From Kiritimatiellia bacterium (GTDB taxonomy: Bacteria; Verrucomicrobiota; Kiritimatiellia; RFP12; UBA1067), in NCBI GenBank assembly GCA_017544725.1, contig JAFYDR010000317.1:1-57437 (forward strand): a stretch of DNA of 57,437 nucleotides. The letters are read 5' to 3'. The notes under the pieces were generated by a model. The model had not been told where the DNA came from, did not search any database, and saw only the letters and a list, made by a program, of their open reading frames with translations. This document shows positions 26,572-35,084 of the stretch, in pieces. Position numbers and translations under genes: made by a program. How positions within the stretch are numbered: position 1 is the first letter of the stretch; each line of letters starts with the position of its first letter.

Positions 26572-27372
26572 CTACCAAACAATGGTACGGCTTTCAAAGA
26601 CGGGACCATCTTTACAGACACGCGCAAGGTACTCGCTTCCGTCTTCGCGGCGGATTTTCTGCACACAGCCAAGACAAGCACCGACACCACAGACCATTCG
26701 TTCGTCGAGCGACAGCCAAGCGCGGCTACCTTCCGTTTCGGCCATCGCGCCGACTGCCCGCAACATTCCCGTGGGACCACAGGCGAAAATCTCCGCCTTC
26801 TTCCCTTCCTCGCGGAGTTGCCCCAGCGTCTCCTCCAGCAGCACCGTCACAAGTCCCTTTGTTCCGAGTGAACCGTCCTGCGTGGCAACCTTCACCGTCC
26901 ATCCGAGCGGCTCGAAATCCGCAGCAGCCAAAATATCCGCAGCAGTTCGTCCGCCTATCAACGTAATTCCTCCTGCCCCCGTACGCTTGGCGAGGAAACT
27001 AAGCGGGGCCACGCCGTATCCGCCCGCCACACAAACAGGGACAGTTCCTTTGGCTGGCTTGGGAAAACCGTTTCCAAGCGGTCCAAGAACTGGCACCGCC
27101 ACCCCTGCTTGAACACGGCTCAATGCCTCGGAACCGCGTCCGACGACCTTGAACAAAATACGCAGTTCATCTCCTTCCGCACCGTAAATGCTGAACGGAC
27201 GGCGAAGAGCGCTTGCCTCTAGTCCTGGCACACGGATGTGCACAAATTGTCCCGGACGCGCCTGTCCGGCGATCTGCGGCGCACGAAGCCGTAGCGTCCA
27301 GTATCCCTCCCCGATCGGAGAAATCGACAATACCTTCGTTTTTTCATCACAACAATCGGACTTTTTTCTCAT
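26572..27372 (-). CDS. pyrK: Dihydroorotate dehydrogenase electron-transfer subunit
   Basis: A 266-residue ferredoxin-reductase-type flavoprotein that passes electrons from dihydroorotate dehydrogenase B (PyrD) to NAD. The FAD-binding segment reads ALRRPFSIYG, the NAD-binding part GGYGVAPLSFLA, and the FACGPTGML motif is present. The C-terminal 2Fe-2S cluster cysteines are Cys228, Cys233, Cys236 and Cys253 (VCGVGACLGCVQ ... ARVCKDGPVF). The partner pyrD is not in this window. AAGGAAAA precedes the ATG. It starts 74 bases after the Ser/Thr kinase gene on the same strand and may be cotranscribed with it. Confidence 0.93.
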   Translation of the reverse strand: MRKKSDCCDEKTKVLSISPIGEGYWTLRLRAPQIAGQARPGQFVHIRVPGLEASALRRPFSIYGAEGDELRILFKVVGRGSEALSRVQAGVAVPVLGPLGNGFPKPAKGTVPVCVAGGYGVAPLSFLAKRTGAGGITLIGGRTAADILAAADFEPLGWTVKVATQDGSLGTKGLVTVLLEETLGQLREEGKKAEIFACGPTGMLRAVGAMAETEGSRAWLSLDERMVCGVGACLGCVQKIRREDGSEYLARVCKDGPVFESRTIVW

Positions 27373-27446
27373 GGTATTTTCCTTACGCTTCCCTGCTCCT
27401 AGGCTTACCCACCAATTTCAAACCGCACAGCGACGATTCAGACATT

Positions 27447-30400
27447 TCACTTTTCATTCTTCACTGATGGCACTACCCGTCCCTTGGCATCCTGTACCGT
27501 GTTCGTGGTATGGAGATCAGGCGGTTCGGGCGGACCAGGTGGATGCAACTCGTTTTGTGCCTCCAAATAGACCATCTGCGTCCGTACACGACGAATCTCC
27601 GCATTAACAAGAGCTGCCGCCTCCATGTGTCCCGCAACCGTCAACTTCTTTTGGAAGTCGCGCAGTTTCTGCAGGTAACCTTCCGTGATACCGATCACCC
27701 GTTCCGCCCGCTTCCTGCGAATCGATATCTGCTCTGCCACGTACCGCTGCTGCAAGACGGGGAGTTCGGGTGCCGCCATGTCCGCGAGATTTCCCGTGGT
27801 CAGTTCGCGGTCAGCCTCGAATCGCCCGATCTCGTATCGTACACTCTCCCAGCCACTGTAGTTTCCAGCACGCTGGTACTGATCCATCAGTTCATGCAAC
27901 TTGCCGAGATAGGCATCCGGCCAAGCGTCCATCTGTCCCGCAAATTCCTTCATTGCCGCAGTCAGCGACTTCTCGTACTCCGTGCGCATCTGCTCCACGT
28001 CGCGCAGGCGGGTCTCGCCCGTTGTGGTGGAAAGAAGCACGACTTGAGGCGGTCCGGACTCCGAGTCTGCCGCGTGTTGCGCATCGGCAAGCGTCTTCTC
28101 CGCCTCCAGCTGTTCCGGCGTGTTCTTGACACGCAGAATCTCGTCGTTGACGGACTTCGCCTCGTCGAGGTTCTTCTTTTTCGTCAGTCCGCTTTGCAGT
28201 TCCGTAAGTTCGTTCACGTACTTCTTGCCGAGCGTTACCAGCTTACGGCAGTGTACAAGTTTCTGTTCGATCTGCAACTGGCGGTATTTCTTCCACAGCA
28301 ACTTCAACTCGGAAGAAGCTACGTTCGTCTCCGTACCAGTCGGCAACTGACGCGTCTCTTCAAAGCGCGTGATCTCCGACTGAACTTGCATATATCCCTC
28401 AAAGTCACCCGACTCTTGCCTCGCCTGCTGGAGTTGCTCCAGCTCGTTCACGTAGGATGTCGGCCACGTCTGGTCGAAGTCGTGCATTTGCGCGGCGATG
28501 CCCTCTAATTGCCGCTCGTAGTCGCCCTTCTTCTTGCGTAGCACCAGTTCCGTCTCGGAAGCGGTCTTCACATTTGGCGCATTAGTCATGGCGGCAACAT
28601 TGGGCGTATCGGCAGCTTTCTCGTTGCGCATGAAGAAGTCGTTCAGTTTTCTCTTCTCCGACAAGAGCGGCGCCACGCAATACTCCGTGAAGTGCGGGAT
28701 GAGCCTCCCCGTCCAGTCATAGAACGCATGCGCCGGCTCGTAGGCAAGCCGCAACGCAGTCGGGAACGGAGGCTGCTGGAAGTGCGCAACAATCGGCAGA
28801 CTGATCAGATAGACCAGCAACATCGCAAAGCAGCAGACGAGCGTCCAAAAGGTATTCCGCACGATTTCGTGTCGGTGGATCGCGCGCCGAATCTTCGTCA
28901 GTTCCGGATCGTCCGATGCCACGACGCGTTCCAGATCGTTGTAAAGCCGCATCGTCGAATGCCATTCGCCGTTGCGAATGCACTGTTGTGCGCGCAGAAT
29001 GTCGCGCTGTGCGGTCAGTGCCGGAATCTGCCGCAGTTCCGCCTCAAACTCGTTCCGGTCCTCCGCCAACAGACGATACTGCTGAATGAAACGCGCCGCA
29101 CGTTCATAGTTCTCGACATTCATCTCGATGGGAATCTGCTCCTTGAGCTGTTCCCGACGACGAATCAGACGTCCCGCCTCTTCCCGCATGGCGGCGATTT
29201 CCTGCAGGTACTTTCTGCCCGAAGGGCCTGCCGGCTCGAATCCGTTAACACGCCCCGCGTAGGAAACCACGCGGTCGTAGCGTTGCAGCGACATCGCCTC
29301 TTTCATCTTCTTGATCAGTTGCTGCACAACCTCGTAGGCACGCGCATCGGCACCGCACGTACCGCAGTACTGTACGCCGACAAAGGTGTCCGCGCCGCAC
29401 TCCGGGCACGACTCGCTCCCGTCCCATCCACACTCCGCACAGAACTTGGTGGTCAACGGATTGACCGCGTCACACCACTTGCACCGCCAAGTCGTCTTGA
29501 CTGTCGGCAACTCGATCCGCGTCTTGCTCTGTACCTTCTGCAATGCGTCCATGAACGCGGCGGCAGAAACCCAACGCTGTTCCTTGTCGGTCGCGAGCGC
29601 CTTGACCACCAGTTCGCGCAACGAGACGGGAATGTCCTGTTCGCGGAAGTAACGCGGGTTCTGTCCTGTCAGCATGAAATAGAGTAACGCCCCTAGTCCG
29701 TACACATCCGAGCGCTCGTCCGTGTGCCGTGCGTCGCTCTCTTGTTCTGGCGCACCGTACCCTAGCGAAAGCAGCTTCTCTCCCGGCACAGTCAGTTGTG
29801 ACTCGTCAAGTCCCGCCTGCTTGAGTCGCGCAAGACCGAAATCCACAATCTTCGGTTCGCTGCTTTTGTCGAGTAGAATATTGCTCGGCTTCAAGTCGCG
29901 ATGGATCACGCCACACGAATGCGCGTACGCGACAGCCGAGGTGATCTTCAGAATCAAGTCGATGGACTCGTCCGCAGAGAGCGAACCGTGCCGAGAGACG
30001 TAACGATCCAGCGTGAGGGGAGGATTCGGATTGACCAGTCCGCCCGCTTCGGTCTTCTTGCGAACAATCGTGTCATCAGGACCCGCGATGTACTCCATCA
30101 CGATGTACGGACCGTCGTTGTCCTCCCCCAGCGCGTAGATGTGAACGATGTGATTGTGGCTCAATGAAGCGACCGCTCGCGCCTCGTGCAGGAAGCGCTT
30201 ACGCAGAACGGCAATCGACTGCGCCTGATGGTTCAGTCGTTTGATCGCAACGAAACGTCCGAGGCGCTTGTCACGCGCCAGATACACAATACCCATGCCA
30301 CCGCTTCCGATTTTGCTATAGATTGTGTACTGGCTGAAGAGGTCGTCATTACCCTGCCCTGATTCCGAAACGGACTGCTCTCCTTCCGGCGGAATCACAA

Positions 30401-30518
30401 CCGTGTGTTCGCCGACCTCGCCAGAGACGGGCACGATGATCCGTTCCGTCTTCGGTTCCTGATAACCAGCATCCGTCGGCGTCACTTCGATTCTGTCCGT
30501 CTCTTTTTTCTCGTCCAT
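27447..30518 (-). CDS. Transmembrane Ser/Thr protein kinase with zinc ribbons and coiled coils
   Basis: A 1023-residue PknB-like kinase. The kinase domain (about residues 60-335) has the glycine loop IGSGGMGIVYLARD, VAIKRL, the catalytic HRDLKPSNILL and KIVDFGLARL, all intact. After it (about 345-400) come zinc ribbons: CKWC...CAECGW, CPECGA, CGTCGA. A cytoplasmic helical region leads to one membrane segment (about 560-585, TLVCCFAMLLVYLISLPIVA). The outer part is made of three similar coiled-coil units (YVNELEQLQQARQESGDFEG, YLGKLHELMDQYQRAGNYSG), probably a sensory stalk. Kinases of this plan are common in Planctomycetes and Verrucomicrobia. Targets are unknown. GGAGG precedes the ATG at a good distance. 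Confidence 0.93.
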   Translation of the reverse strand: MDEKKETDRIEVTPTDAGYQEPKTERIIVPVSGEVGEHTVVIPPEGEQSVSESGQGNDDLFSQYTIYSKIGSGGMGIVYLARDKRLGRFVAIKRLNHQAQSIAVLRKRFLHEARAVASLSHNHIVHIYALGEDNDGPYIVMEYIAGPDDTIVRKKTEAGGLVNPNPPLTLDRYVSRHGSLSADESIDLILKITSAVAYAHSCGVIHRDLKPSNILLDKSSEPKIVDFGLARLKQAGLDESQLTVPGEKLLSLGYGAPEQESDARHTDERSDVYGLGALLYFMLTGQNPRYFREQDIPVSLRELVVKALATDKEQRWVSAAAFMDALQKVQSKTRIELPTVKTTWRCKWCDAVNPLTTKFCAECGWDGSESCPECGADTFVGVQYCGTCGADARAYEVVQQLIKKMKEAMSLQRYDRVVSYAGRVNGFEPAGPSGRKYLQEIAAMREEAGRLIRRREQLKEQIPIEMNVENYERAARFIQQYRLLAEDRNEFEAELRQIPALTAQRDILRAQQCIRNGEWHSTMRLYNDLERVVASDDPELTKIRRAIHRHEIVRNTFWTLVCCFAMLLVYLISLPIVAHFQQPPFPTALRLAYEPAHAFYDWTGRLIPHFTEYCVAPLLSEKRKLNDFFMRNEKAADTPNVAAMTNAPNVKTASETELVLRKKKGDYERQLEGIAAQMHDFDQTWPTSYVNELEQLQQARQESGDFEGYMQVQSEITRFEETRQLPTGTETNVASSELKLLWKKYRQLQIEQKLVHCRKLVTLGKKYVNELTELQSGLTKKKNLDEAKSVNDEILRVKNTPEQLEAEKTLADAQHAADSESGPPQVVLLSTTTGETRLRDVEQMRTEYEKSLTAAMKEFAGQMDAWPDAYLGKLHELMDQYQRAGNYSGWESVRYEIGRFEADRELTTGNLADMAAPELPVLQQRYVAEQISIRRKRAERVIGITEGYLQKLRDFQKKLTVAGHMEAAALVNAEIRRVRTQMVYLEAQNELHPPGPPEPPDLHTTNTVQDAKGRVVPSVKNEK

Positions 30519-30701
30519 GCAGCAGACCTCCGTCCATCTTGAAACGCCCCCAGTATATCAAACTCCGCCACTAAGATTCAAGTGACGAATGAAGGCAGCC
30601 GAGGCAGCCGCCGATGTTGGCAATGAAGGAATGAAAGCTAAAAGGTTCTGCAGGTTGCGCGTTTACGCAACCGTCCCATACGAAACACCCAAAAAACCGA
30701 A
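30519..30701. other. Spacer between the kinase and glycosyltransferase genes
   Basis: No gene is seen in these 183 bases. GGTTGCG (30653-30659) and CGCAACC (30666-30672) form a 7-bp stem 30 bases after the glycosyltransferase stop on the minus strand. A T-run does not follow it directly, so it is at most a weak terminator. Confidence 0.35.
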
Positions 30702-31694
30702 CTAACCACACCGCCTATACAATGCCAGCGTCTGCTTGCACATCGTATCGACGGAATACGAAGGGAGGGAGGCGCGCGCGTTTTCGGCGAGCTGGTGAAG
30801 ATGGTTACGATCCGCAAGCAAGCGTGGTATCGCGCGCCGCCATAATTCCGCGTCCATCGGCAGAAGAACACCGTTCTCATGATCGCGAATCATTTCCGCC
30901 AAACCGCCAATGGGAGTTGCCACCACGGGCGTTCCCGCCGCCCATGCTTCCAACAGCGTGTAGGGACAACCCTCCCAACGCGACGGCATGAGGACAAGCG
31001 AATAGCGGCGCATCAGACCGATTGCCTCATCCGGCCGATAGTCGGTGTGGAAATCGCACTCGATGCCGGTTGTGCGCAACCAGTCCGTTCCTTTCTGCGG
31101 ACACTCGCGACCGAAGAACGCGGCGCGGAGAAGTCGCGTACCCTCCGCATCCTCCATCGATGGAAGATGGATGCCGTTGGGAATGTACGCGATCCGTTCC
31201 GCAGAATAACCCAACTGCCGTGCAGCCTCCGCTTCCTGCCGTGTGACGCAAACGACACCAGCGGTGTGACCTGCCGCCCATCGCTCGAAACGTCGGTAGA
31301 ACGAAGACGCTCCCTGCATCAAAAACGGAAAGACGTGCGGCGTATAGACAACCGGAATACGCATACCGAGACAGGCAAGCCGCGCCAACGCACCCGCCTT
31401 GGAACTGTGCGCGTGAACGAGATCGGGCTTCTCGCGACGAATCAACGAACGCAACCGCAGACAGGCGACGGAATCGGCGAACGGTGAAATCGCACGACGC
31501 ATCGGCAACTCGATGACACGAACTCCTAACTGAGAATAAAAGGGTAAATCCTCATCTCGCGCCAGTGGGTCGCGCCCGAAGGAAAGGACAACCGTCACGC
31601 GGTTCCCGGCGGCAACGACACCTTCTGTCAGGTCACGCAGGTGCCGCCGAGTACCGCCGATGTTCGCCTCCAGGACATATAGGATATGGAGCAT
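30702..31694 (-). CDS. Family 4-type glycosyltransferase
   Basis: A 330-residue GT-B glycosyltransferase. The N-terminal half has the GT4 start ILYVLEANIGGTRRHLRDL and VHAHSSKAGALARLA; the C-terminal half has MPSRWEGCPYTLLEAWAAGTPVVAT, the EX7E sugar-nucleotide motif region. It would add a sugar from a nucleotide donor to a surface glycan. It starts 9 bases after the stop of kdsA on the same strand, so a role in LPS core or O-chain assembly is likely, though the sugar and acceptor are unknown. No signal peptide or membrane helix is seen. Confidence 0.9.
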   Translation of the reverse strand: MLHILYVLEANIGGTRRHLRDLTEGVVAAGNRVTVVLSFGRDPLARDEDLPFYSQLGVRVIELPMRRAISPFADSVACLRLRSLIRREKPDLVHAHSSKAGALARLACLGMRIPVVYTPHVFPFLMQGASSFYRRFERWAAGHTAGVVCVTRQEAEAARQLGYSAERIAYIPNGIHLPSMEDAEGTRLLRAAFFGRECPQKGTDWLRTTGIECDFHTDYRPDEAIGLMRRYSLVLMPSRWEGCPYTLLEAWAAGTPVVATPIGGLAEMIRDHENGVLLPMDAELWRRAIPRLLADRNHLHQLAENARASLPSYSVDTMCKQTLALYRRCG

Positions 31695-31703
31695 ACGTCT
31701 CCG

Positions 31704-32528
31704 TTAGGGAACAAGCGCATGGATCGCGAGCAACGTCTGCCAGAGTTTCTTCAAATCGCGGAAGGCGATCGCATTCGCTTTGTCGGAGAGAGCCTCGGCT
31801 GGATTGACGTGCGTTTCCATGAACACGCCGTCGCAACCGGTCGCGACCGCCGCACGAGCGAGTGCGGGCGCCCAGCGTCCGTCGCCGCCGCTCATCTTAC
31901 CGGCACCACCGGGACGCTGGACGCTATGCGTCGCATCGAAGACGACGGGAACACCCAACTCGCGCATGATCAGCAGACTGCGCATATCCGCTACCAAATT
32001 GTGGTAACCGAAACTCGCACCGCGCTCTGTTAAGACGATGCGGTCGTTACCCGAAGCGCGAATCTTCTCCATCACATGCACCATGTCTTCCGGAGCAAGG
32101 AACTGTGCCTTCTTCACGTTAATGACGCGACCGGTCTTAGCTGCCGCCACCAGCAGATCGGTCTGGCGACAGAGGAACGCGGGAATCTGGAGAACATCGC
32201 AAACCTCCGCAACTGGCTCCGCCTGCCACGGTTCATGAATGTCCGTCAACACCGGCACACCGAAACGCGCCTTGATCTCCTTCAGGATCGCAAGTCCGTC
32301 ATTCAGTCCCGGTCCACGATAGGAATCTAGCGAGGTACGATTCGCCTTGTCGAACGACGCCTTGAAGATGTATGGAACACCCAGGGAACGCGCCAGTTTG
32401 ACCAGACGCTCCGCCAAATCAAACGTCACCTTGCGCGACTCGATCACGCACGGTCCCGCGATAAAGACCAACGGCTTCGCACCGAACGAAACTCCCTTGC
32501 AGACTTTCACCTGTTTCATGATAGACAC
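31704..32528 (-). CDS. kdsA: 3-deoxy-8-phosphooctulonate (KDO-8-P) synthase
   Basis: A 274-residue aldolase-type enzyme condensing phosphoenolpyruvate with arabinose-5-phosphate to KDO-8-phosphate, the committed step for the LPS inner core. FIAGPCVIES, FKASFDKANRTS, DIHEPWQAEPVAEVCDVLQIPAFLCRQTDL, KKAQFLAPEDM, LTERGASFGYHNLV, FDATHSVQRPG and FMETHVNPAEALSD are diagnostic. The CVIES and DIHEP variants keep the expected residues. The frame opens with GTG at 32528; an ATG three codons in (32519) is an equally possible start, since two overlapping GGAGG motifs lie upstream. It is first in a pair with a glycosyltransferase. kdsB is at 38600-39340. Confidence 0.95.
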   Translation of the reverse strand: MSIMKQVKVCKGVSFGAKPLVFIAGPCVIESRKVTFDLAERLVKLARSLGVPYIFKASFDKANRTSLDSYRGPGLNDGLAILKEIKARFGVPVLTDIHEPWQAEPVAEVCDVLQIPAFLCRQTDLLVAAAKTGRVINVKKAQFLAPEDMVHVMEKIRASGNDRIVLTERGASFGYHNLVADMRSLLIMRELGVPVVFDATHSVQRPGGAGKMSGGDGRWAPALARAAVATGCDGVFMETHVNPAEALSDKANAIAFRDLKKLWQTLLAIHALVP

Positions 32529-33213
32529 TCGCCTCCTCCTCGCGCCTTAACCCTTCTGGTTGTTGTTTTTCATTTGTCAGTGTAAACCTTTTTCCCCGCC
32601 TATTCAATACCGAAGTTTGTAGCACGACCATTGCGGGCGCATCTGCGTAATTCACCCATCTCATGCGCACGAGAGGATTTTGGAAACAACCGGAACAACC
32701 TGAAGACAGGCGGCTTCGCCGCCCAGCGGGATAAGCGTGTTAAGCTGGTTAAGCTGAATCGTTTCGCGCGGTGACGAATGGGAGGGACGCGCTCCGTCAC
32801 GTCCGCTTGTGTAATGGCGACACCCCCGCGGTTCGCTACGCGAACGGTTCGGTAGTTAGGTGGTTGGATTGAGCCGTTCACGCATGGCATTGGGGAGGGG
32901 CAACGTCCTCGTTGCCTTTATGGGATCGACTATTCGGGCGCGGGCGAGTTAGCCCGCATTCTAAAGATAAGTGCCCCCCGCGCGGGAATATTCATAGGAA
33001 TAACTTGGAAAACTACCGCCTCTCGTCACTCGTCATTCGTCACTACTTCGCGCAGCGAAGTTGTTGTTTTCATTTTCAAAAGACGGCGGTGAATTACGCA
33101 GATGCGCCCTCCTTTTTTCTCCCTCCTTTTTTCGCGTTGCCGTGAGGTGGTGGAAATGTTAGAATTTTCCTTACTTATGGTTGACATAAGAGAATCGGAG
33201 AAGGACGGCGAAA
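32529..33213. repeat. Inverted-end element, composite copy 3 (32635-33109), and flanks
   Basis: The element starts GGGCGCATCTGCG at 32635 and ends CGCAGATGCGCCC at 33109, with well-matched inverted ends of about 23 bp. Its left part has the TCCTCTCGTG segment and its right part the TTCAAAAGACGGCGGTG segment, so both ends of the family are present. The interior is enlarged to 475 bp by GGCGGCTTCGCCGCC, GTTCGCTACGCGAAC, GCGGGCGAGTTAGCCCGC and ACTTCGCGCAGCGAAGT mini-palindromes and by CTCGTCA/TTCGTCA heptamers. No matching 9-bp duplication flanks it. No gene is supported. Confidence 0.7.
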
Positions 33214-33876
33214 ATGCTGATTGACGAGATAAGGAGTGGAGAGACAGACACGCTTGAGTTCAAGCGTGATGTGCCGTCGGATAAGTCGCTAGCACTGGCG
33301 TTCAAATACATGAATTTCATCGAAGAATGGGGAAGCGGAATACCACGCATACAGGAGATGCTTTCTAAGGCAGGTTTGCCGCCATTGCATATTGAGAATA
33401 GCGGCATGGACATTCGGTTTACGGTTTGGCGAAATCCTGTTAAACGAGCGATTTCTTCGGAAGTTGCCCAGAGAGGCGCGAAAGTTGCCCCGATCAACAG
33501 ACAAGTTGCCCCGAAACCGGCGGAAGTTGCCCAGAGAGGCGCGAAAGTTGCCCCGATCAACAGACAAGTTGCCCCGAAATCGGCGGAAGTTGCCCAGAGA
33601 GGCGCGAAAGTTGCCCCGATCAACAGACAAGTTGCCCCGAAATCAACGGAAGTTGCCCAGAGGCTCAGTGGTAAGGGGCGGGCAGATGCGGTAAGGAATG
33701 CGGTTGCTGTCTTCGAGTGTCTAATGGCAAATAGTGAAGTTTCTGTCCCGAATATCGAAAGTAAAACACATCTTTCGAATGGTTCGGTTAAAAATGCGAT
33801 TCGTTTGTTGCGGCAGAACGGGATCATCAAGCGTGACGGTTCCAACCGTAGCGGAAGATGGGTGGTTTTGGTGTGA
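33214..33876 (+). CDS. Internally deleted AlbA/RecG-like transcriptional regulator with a repeat-expanded linker
   Basis: A 220-residue remnant. The N-terminus MLIDEIRSGETDTLEFKRDV is the start of an AlbA_2 (Schlafen-type) domain. After about residue 25 it jumps to FIEEWGSGIPRIQEMLSKAGLPP, which in full-length relatives (about 400 residues or more) lies far downstream. The AlbA core and ATPase-like middle are therefore missing. Residues about 83-150 are three copies of a 21-residue repeat (VAQRGAK-VAPINRQ-VAPKPAE) followed by a winged-helix end (VFECLMANSEVSVPNIESKTHLSNGSVKNAIRLLRQNGI). The frame is open, so a short DNA-binding protein could still be made, but loss of function by deletion is more likely. 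It ends 7 bases before the RAYT gene. Confidence 0.7.
   Translation: MLIDEIRSGETDTLEFKRDVPSDKSLALAFKYMNFIEEWGSGIPRIQEMLSKAGLPPLHIENSGMDIRFTVWRNPVKRAISSEVAQRGAKVAPINRQVAPKPAEVAQRGAKVAPINRQVAPKSAEVAQRGAKVAPINRQVAPKSTEVAQRLSGKGRADAVRNAVAVFECLMANSEVSVPNIESKTHLSNGSVKNAIRLLRQNGIIKRDGSNRSGRWVVLV
33460..33664 (+). repeat. 63-bp tandem repeat (3.2 copies) built of 21-bp subunits
   Basis: Units begin at 33460, 33523, 33586 and 33649 (partial) with GAAGTTGCCCAGAG. Each 63-bp unit contains three AAGTTGCCC words spaced 21 bases apart. Copies are almost identical (changes at CCGG/TCGG and GCGG/ACGG), so the expansion is recent. The period is a multiple of three and keeps the frame. Confidence 0.95.
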
Positions 33877-33883
33877 ACGAGGA

Positions 33884-34891
33884 ATGGAGCAGAATCTCAA
33901 ACTGATGAGTGCGACGGAACGGAAATCTGGAGGTTATGACTATACACGCGGAGGATCGATGTTCGTGACGATCCGTCTCGAACCTCGGCGTCCGTTGTTT
34001 GGTCATGTGGATCACGATCATGTGGTGCTTTCTGAAGCGGGAGAGATCGTGAAGCGTGACCTGCTGGAGTCAGCTGGACGTTTCAAGGGGTTCATCACGC
34101 TCCGCGCCTGGACAATCATGCCGGACCATGTGCATCTCCGCTTCACATGGCCGTCGGGCAACACCGACGCCGAGAAGATGATCGGCTCATTCATTGGTCG
34201 GTTCAAGCAGTATTCGAAACATCATATCTCTTGGCACAGGGATGGCATTTGGGAAGAAGGTTACCACAGTTTGATCTGCGCGGCGGAACGCTTGAACCGT
34301 ACTGTCGATGCCTACATCCTCAACAATCCCCGCAAGCGTTCTCTCCTACACAGTGATCCGTCATTGATGCGCGTAGTCGAACCGTTCCCGTTACTTGAGG
34401 ACGGTGGCCACGATCTGTGGCGGGCAGTTGGGAATACCGACCTGTTGAAGCGTGACCGTATTGTCTCGCTCCGTATTTCGCGGAAGGTCTCGCTGGATGC
34501 GCTGCCGCAGATTGTCGAAACATGCCGACGTGATGTCGTAGAGAATGGTTATCCGGTTGCCTCTACCTTCTTCTCGCCCGGCGAAAGAATGGTATTCAAG
34601 GCGTTGGCGGAAGAGAAGGATTTGCCGATAATCCGATTGTTGCCCACGTTTACGGAGTTGGCGTATCGGCCGCACGGGTTGGAACCTTCGCTCTTCGCGG
34701 AAAAGCGGTTGCTGATACTTTCGCGCATGGTCGATCCGGCCGCACCGACAATGCCCGGAGAACTGGTGAGGTTGAATTTCATCGCCGCAAATATCGCTCG
34801 GGCGAGAGAGGGCGGACGAACCGTGTATGTTACGATCCCGGGAAAGGATCGCACCCAAATTGTTTACGAGGAGCATCCGATGTCCCCATAG
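33884..34891 (+). CDS. REP-associated tyrosine transposase (RAYT) with an extra C-terminal domain
   Basis: A 335-residue Y1-transposase-family (IS200-like, TnpA_REP) protein. It has the family start GGYDYTRGGSMFVTIRL, the HUH metal motif as His82-Val-His84 in MPDHVHLRF, SFIGRFKQYSK, and the nucleophile Tyr144 in DAYILNNPRKR. RAYTs are single-copy genes that nick and move REP hairpins, as in E. coli. Here an array of mini-hairpins begins 10 bases after the stop codon. Residues about 185-335 are an added domain (FFSPGERMVFKALAEE, IRLLPTFTELAYRPHG, EKRLLILS) with an alternating beta/alpha pattern that could be Rossmann- or DprA-like. The ATG at 33884 follows GAGGA immediately; 33905 is an alternative start. 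All catalytic residues are present, so the protein may be active. Confidence 0.88.
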   Translation: MEQNLKLMSATERKSGGYDYTRGGSMFVTIRLEPRRPLFGHVDHDHVVLSEAGEIVKRDLLESAGRFKGFITLRAWTIMPDHVHLRFTWPSGNTDAEKMIGSFIGRFKQYSKHHISWHRDGIWEEGYHSLICAAERLNRTVDAYILNNPRKRSLLHSDPSLMRVVEPFPLLEDGGHDLWRAVGNTDLLKRDRIVSLRISRKVSLDALPQIVETCRRDVVENGYPVASTFFSPGERMVFKALAEEKDLPIIRLLPTFTELAYRPHGLEPSLFAEKRLLILSRMVDPAAPTMPGELVRLNFIAANIARAREGGRTVYVTIPGKDRTQIVYEEHPMSP

Positions 34892-34900
34892 CCGCTATTA

Positions 34901-35070
34901 GTCGCCGCTGCACGGCTTTAAGTGAGCTACGGTCATAAGTCGGGCTTCACCCGTAAGTTGGGATTCGTCCCTTAAGCCCACTTAGTCACGAAGCGACACT
35001 TAGCTACGAAGTAGCACTTAGCCCGTAGGGCACTTAACAACGCAGTGGTACTTAATTCCGTAGGGATAAT
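34901..35070. repeat. BIME-like array of GNA-triloop mini-hairpins next to the RAYT gene
   Basis: The right half has five units of about 20 bases: CTTA then a stem, a G-N-A loop and the matching stem. Examples are GCTAC-GAA-GTAGC, GCCC-GTA-GGGC, GTCAC-GAA-GCGAC, ACAAC-GCA-GTGGT and ATTCC-GTA-GGGAT. The left half (34918-34975) has three or four units in the opposite orientation (CGGG-CTTC-ACCCG, GGGA-TTCG-TCCC), so the halves converge at about 34976. Stem sequences differ but remain mostly paired. A shorter relative is at 36841-36900 and another at 12583-12650. Confidence 0.85.
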
Positions 35071-35084
35071 GATGGAGTGATTAC

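Noticed and set aside
33460-33664. CRISPR-like array
   Set aside because: The 63-bp units are contiguous, have no unique spacers and encode an in-frame protein repeat.
34901-35070. CRISPR-like array or tRNA fragments
   Set aside because: Units are about 20 bases, face both ways and contain variable paired stems; there are no constant repeats with unique spacers and no tRNA features.
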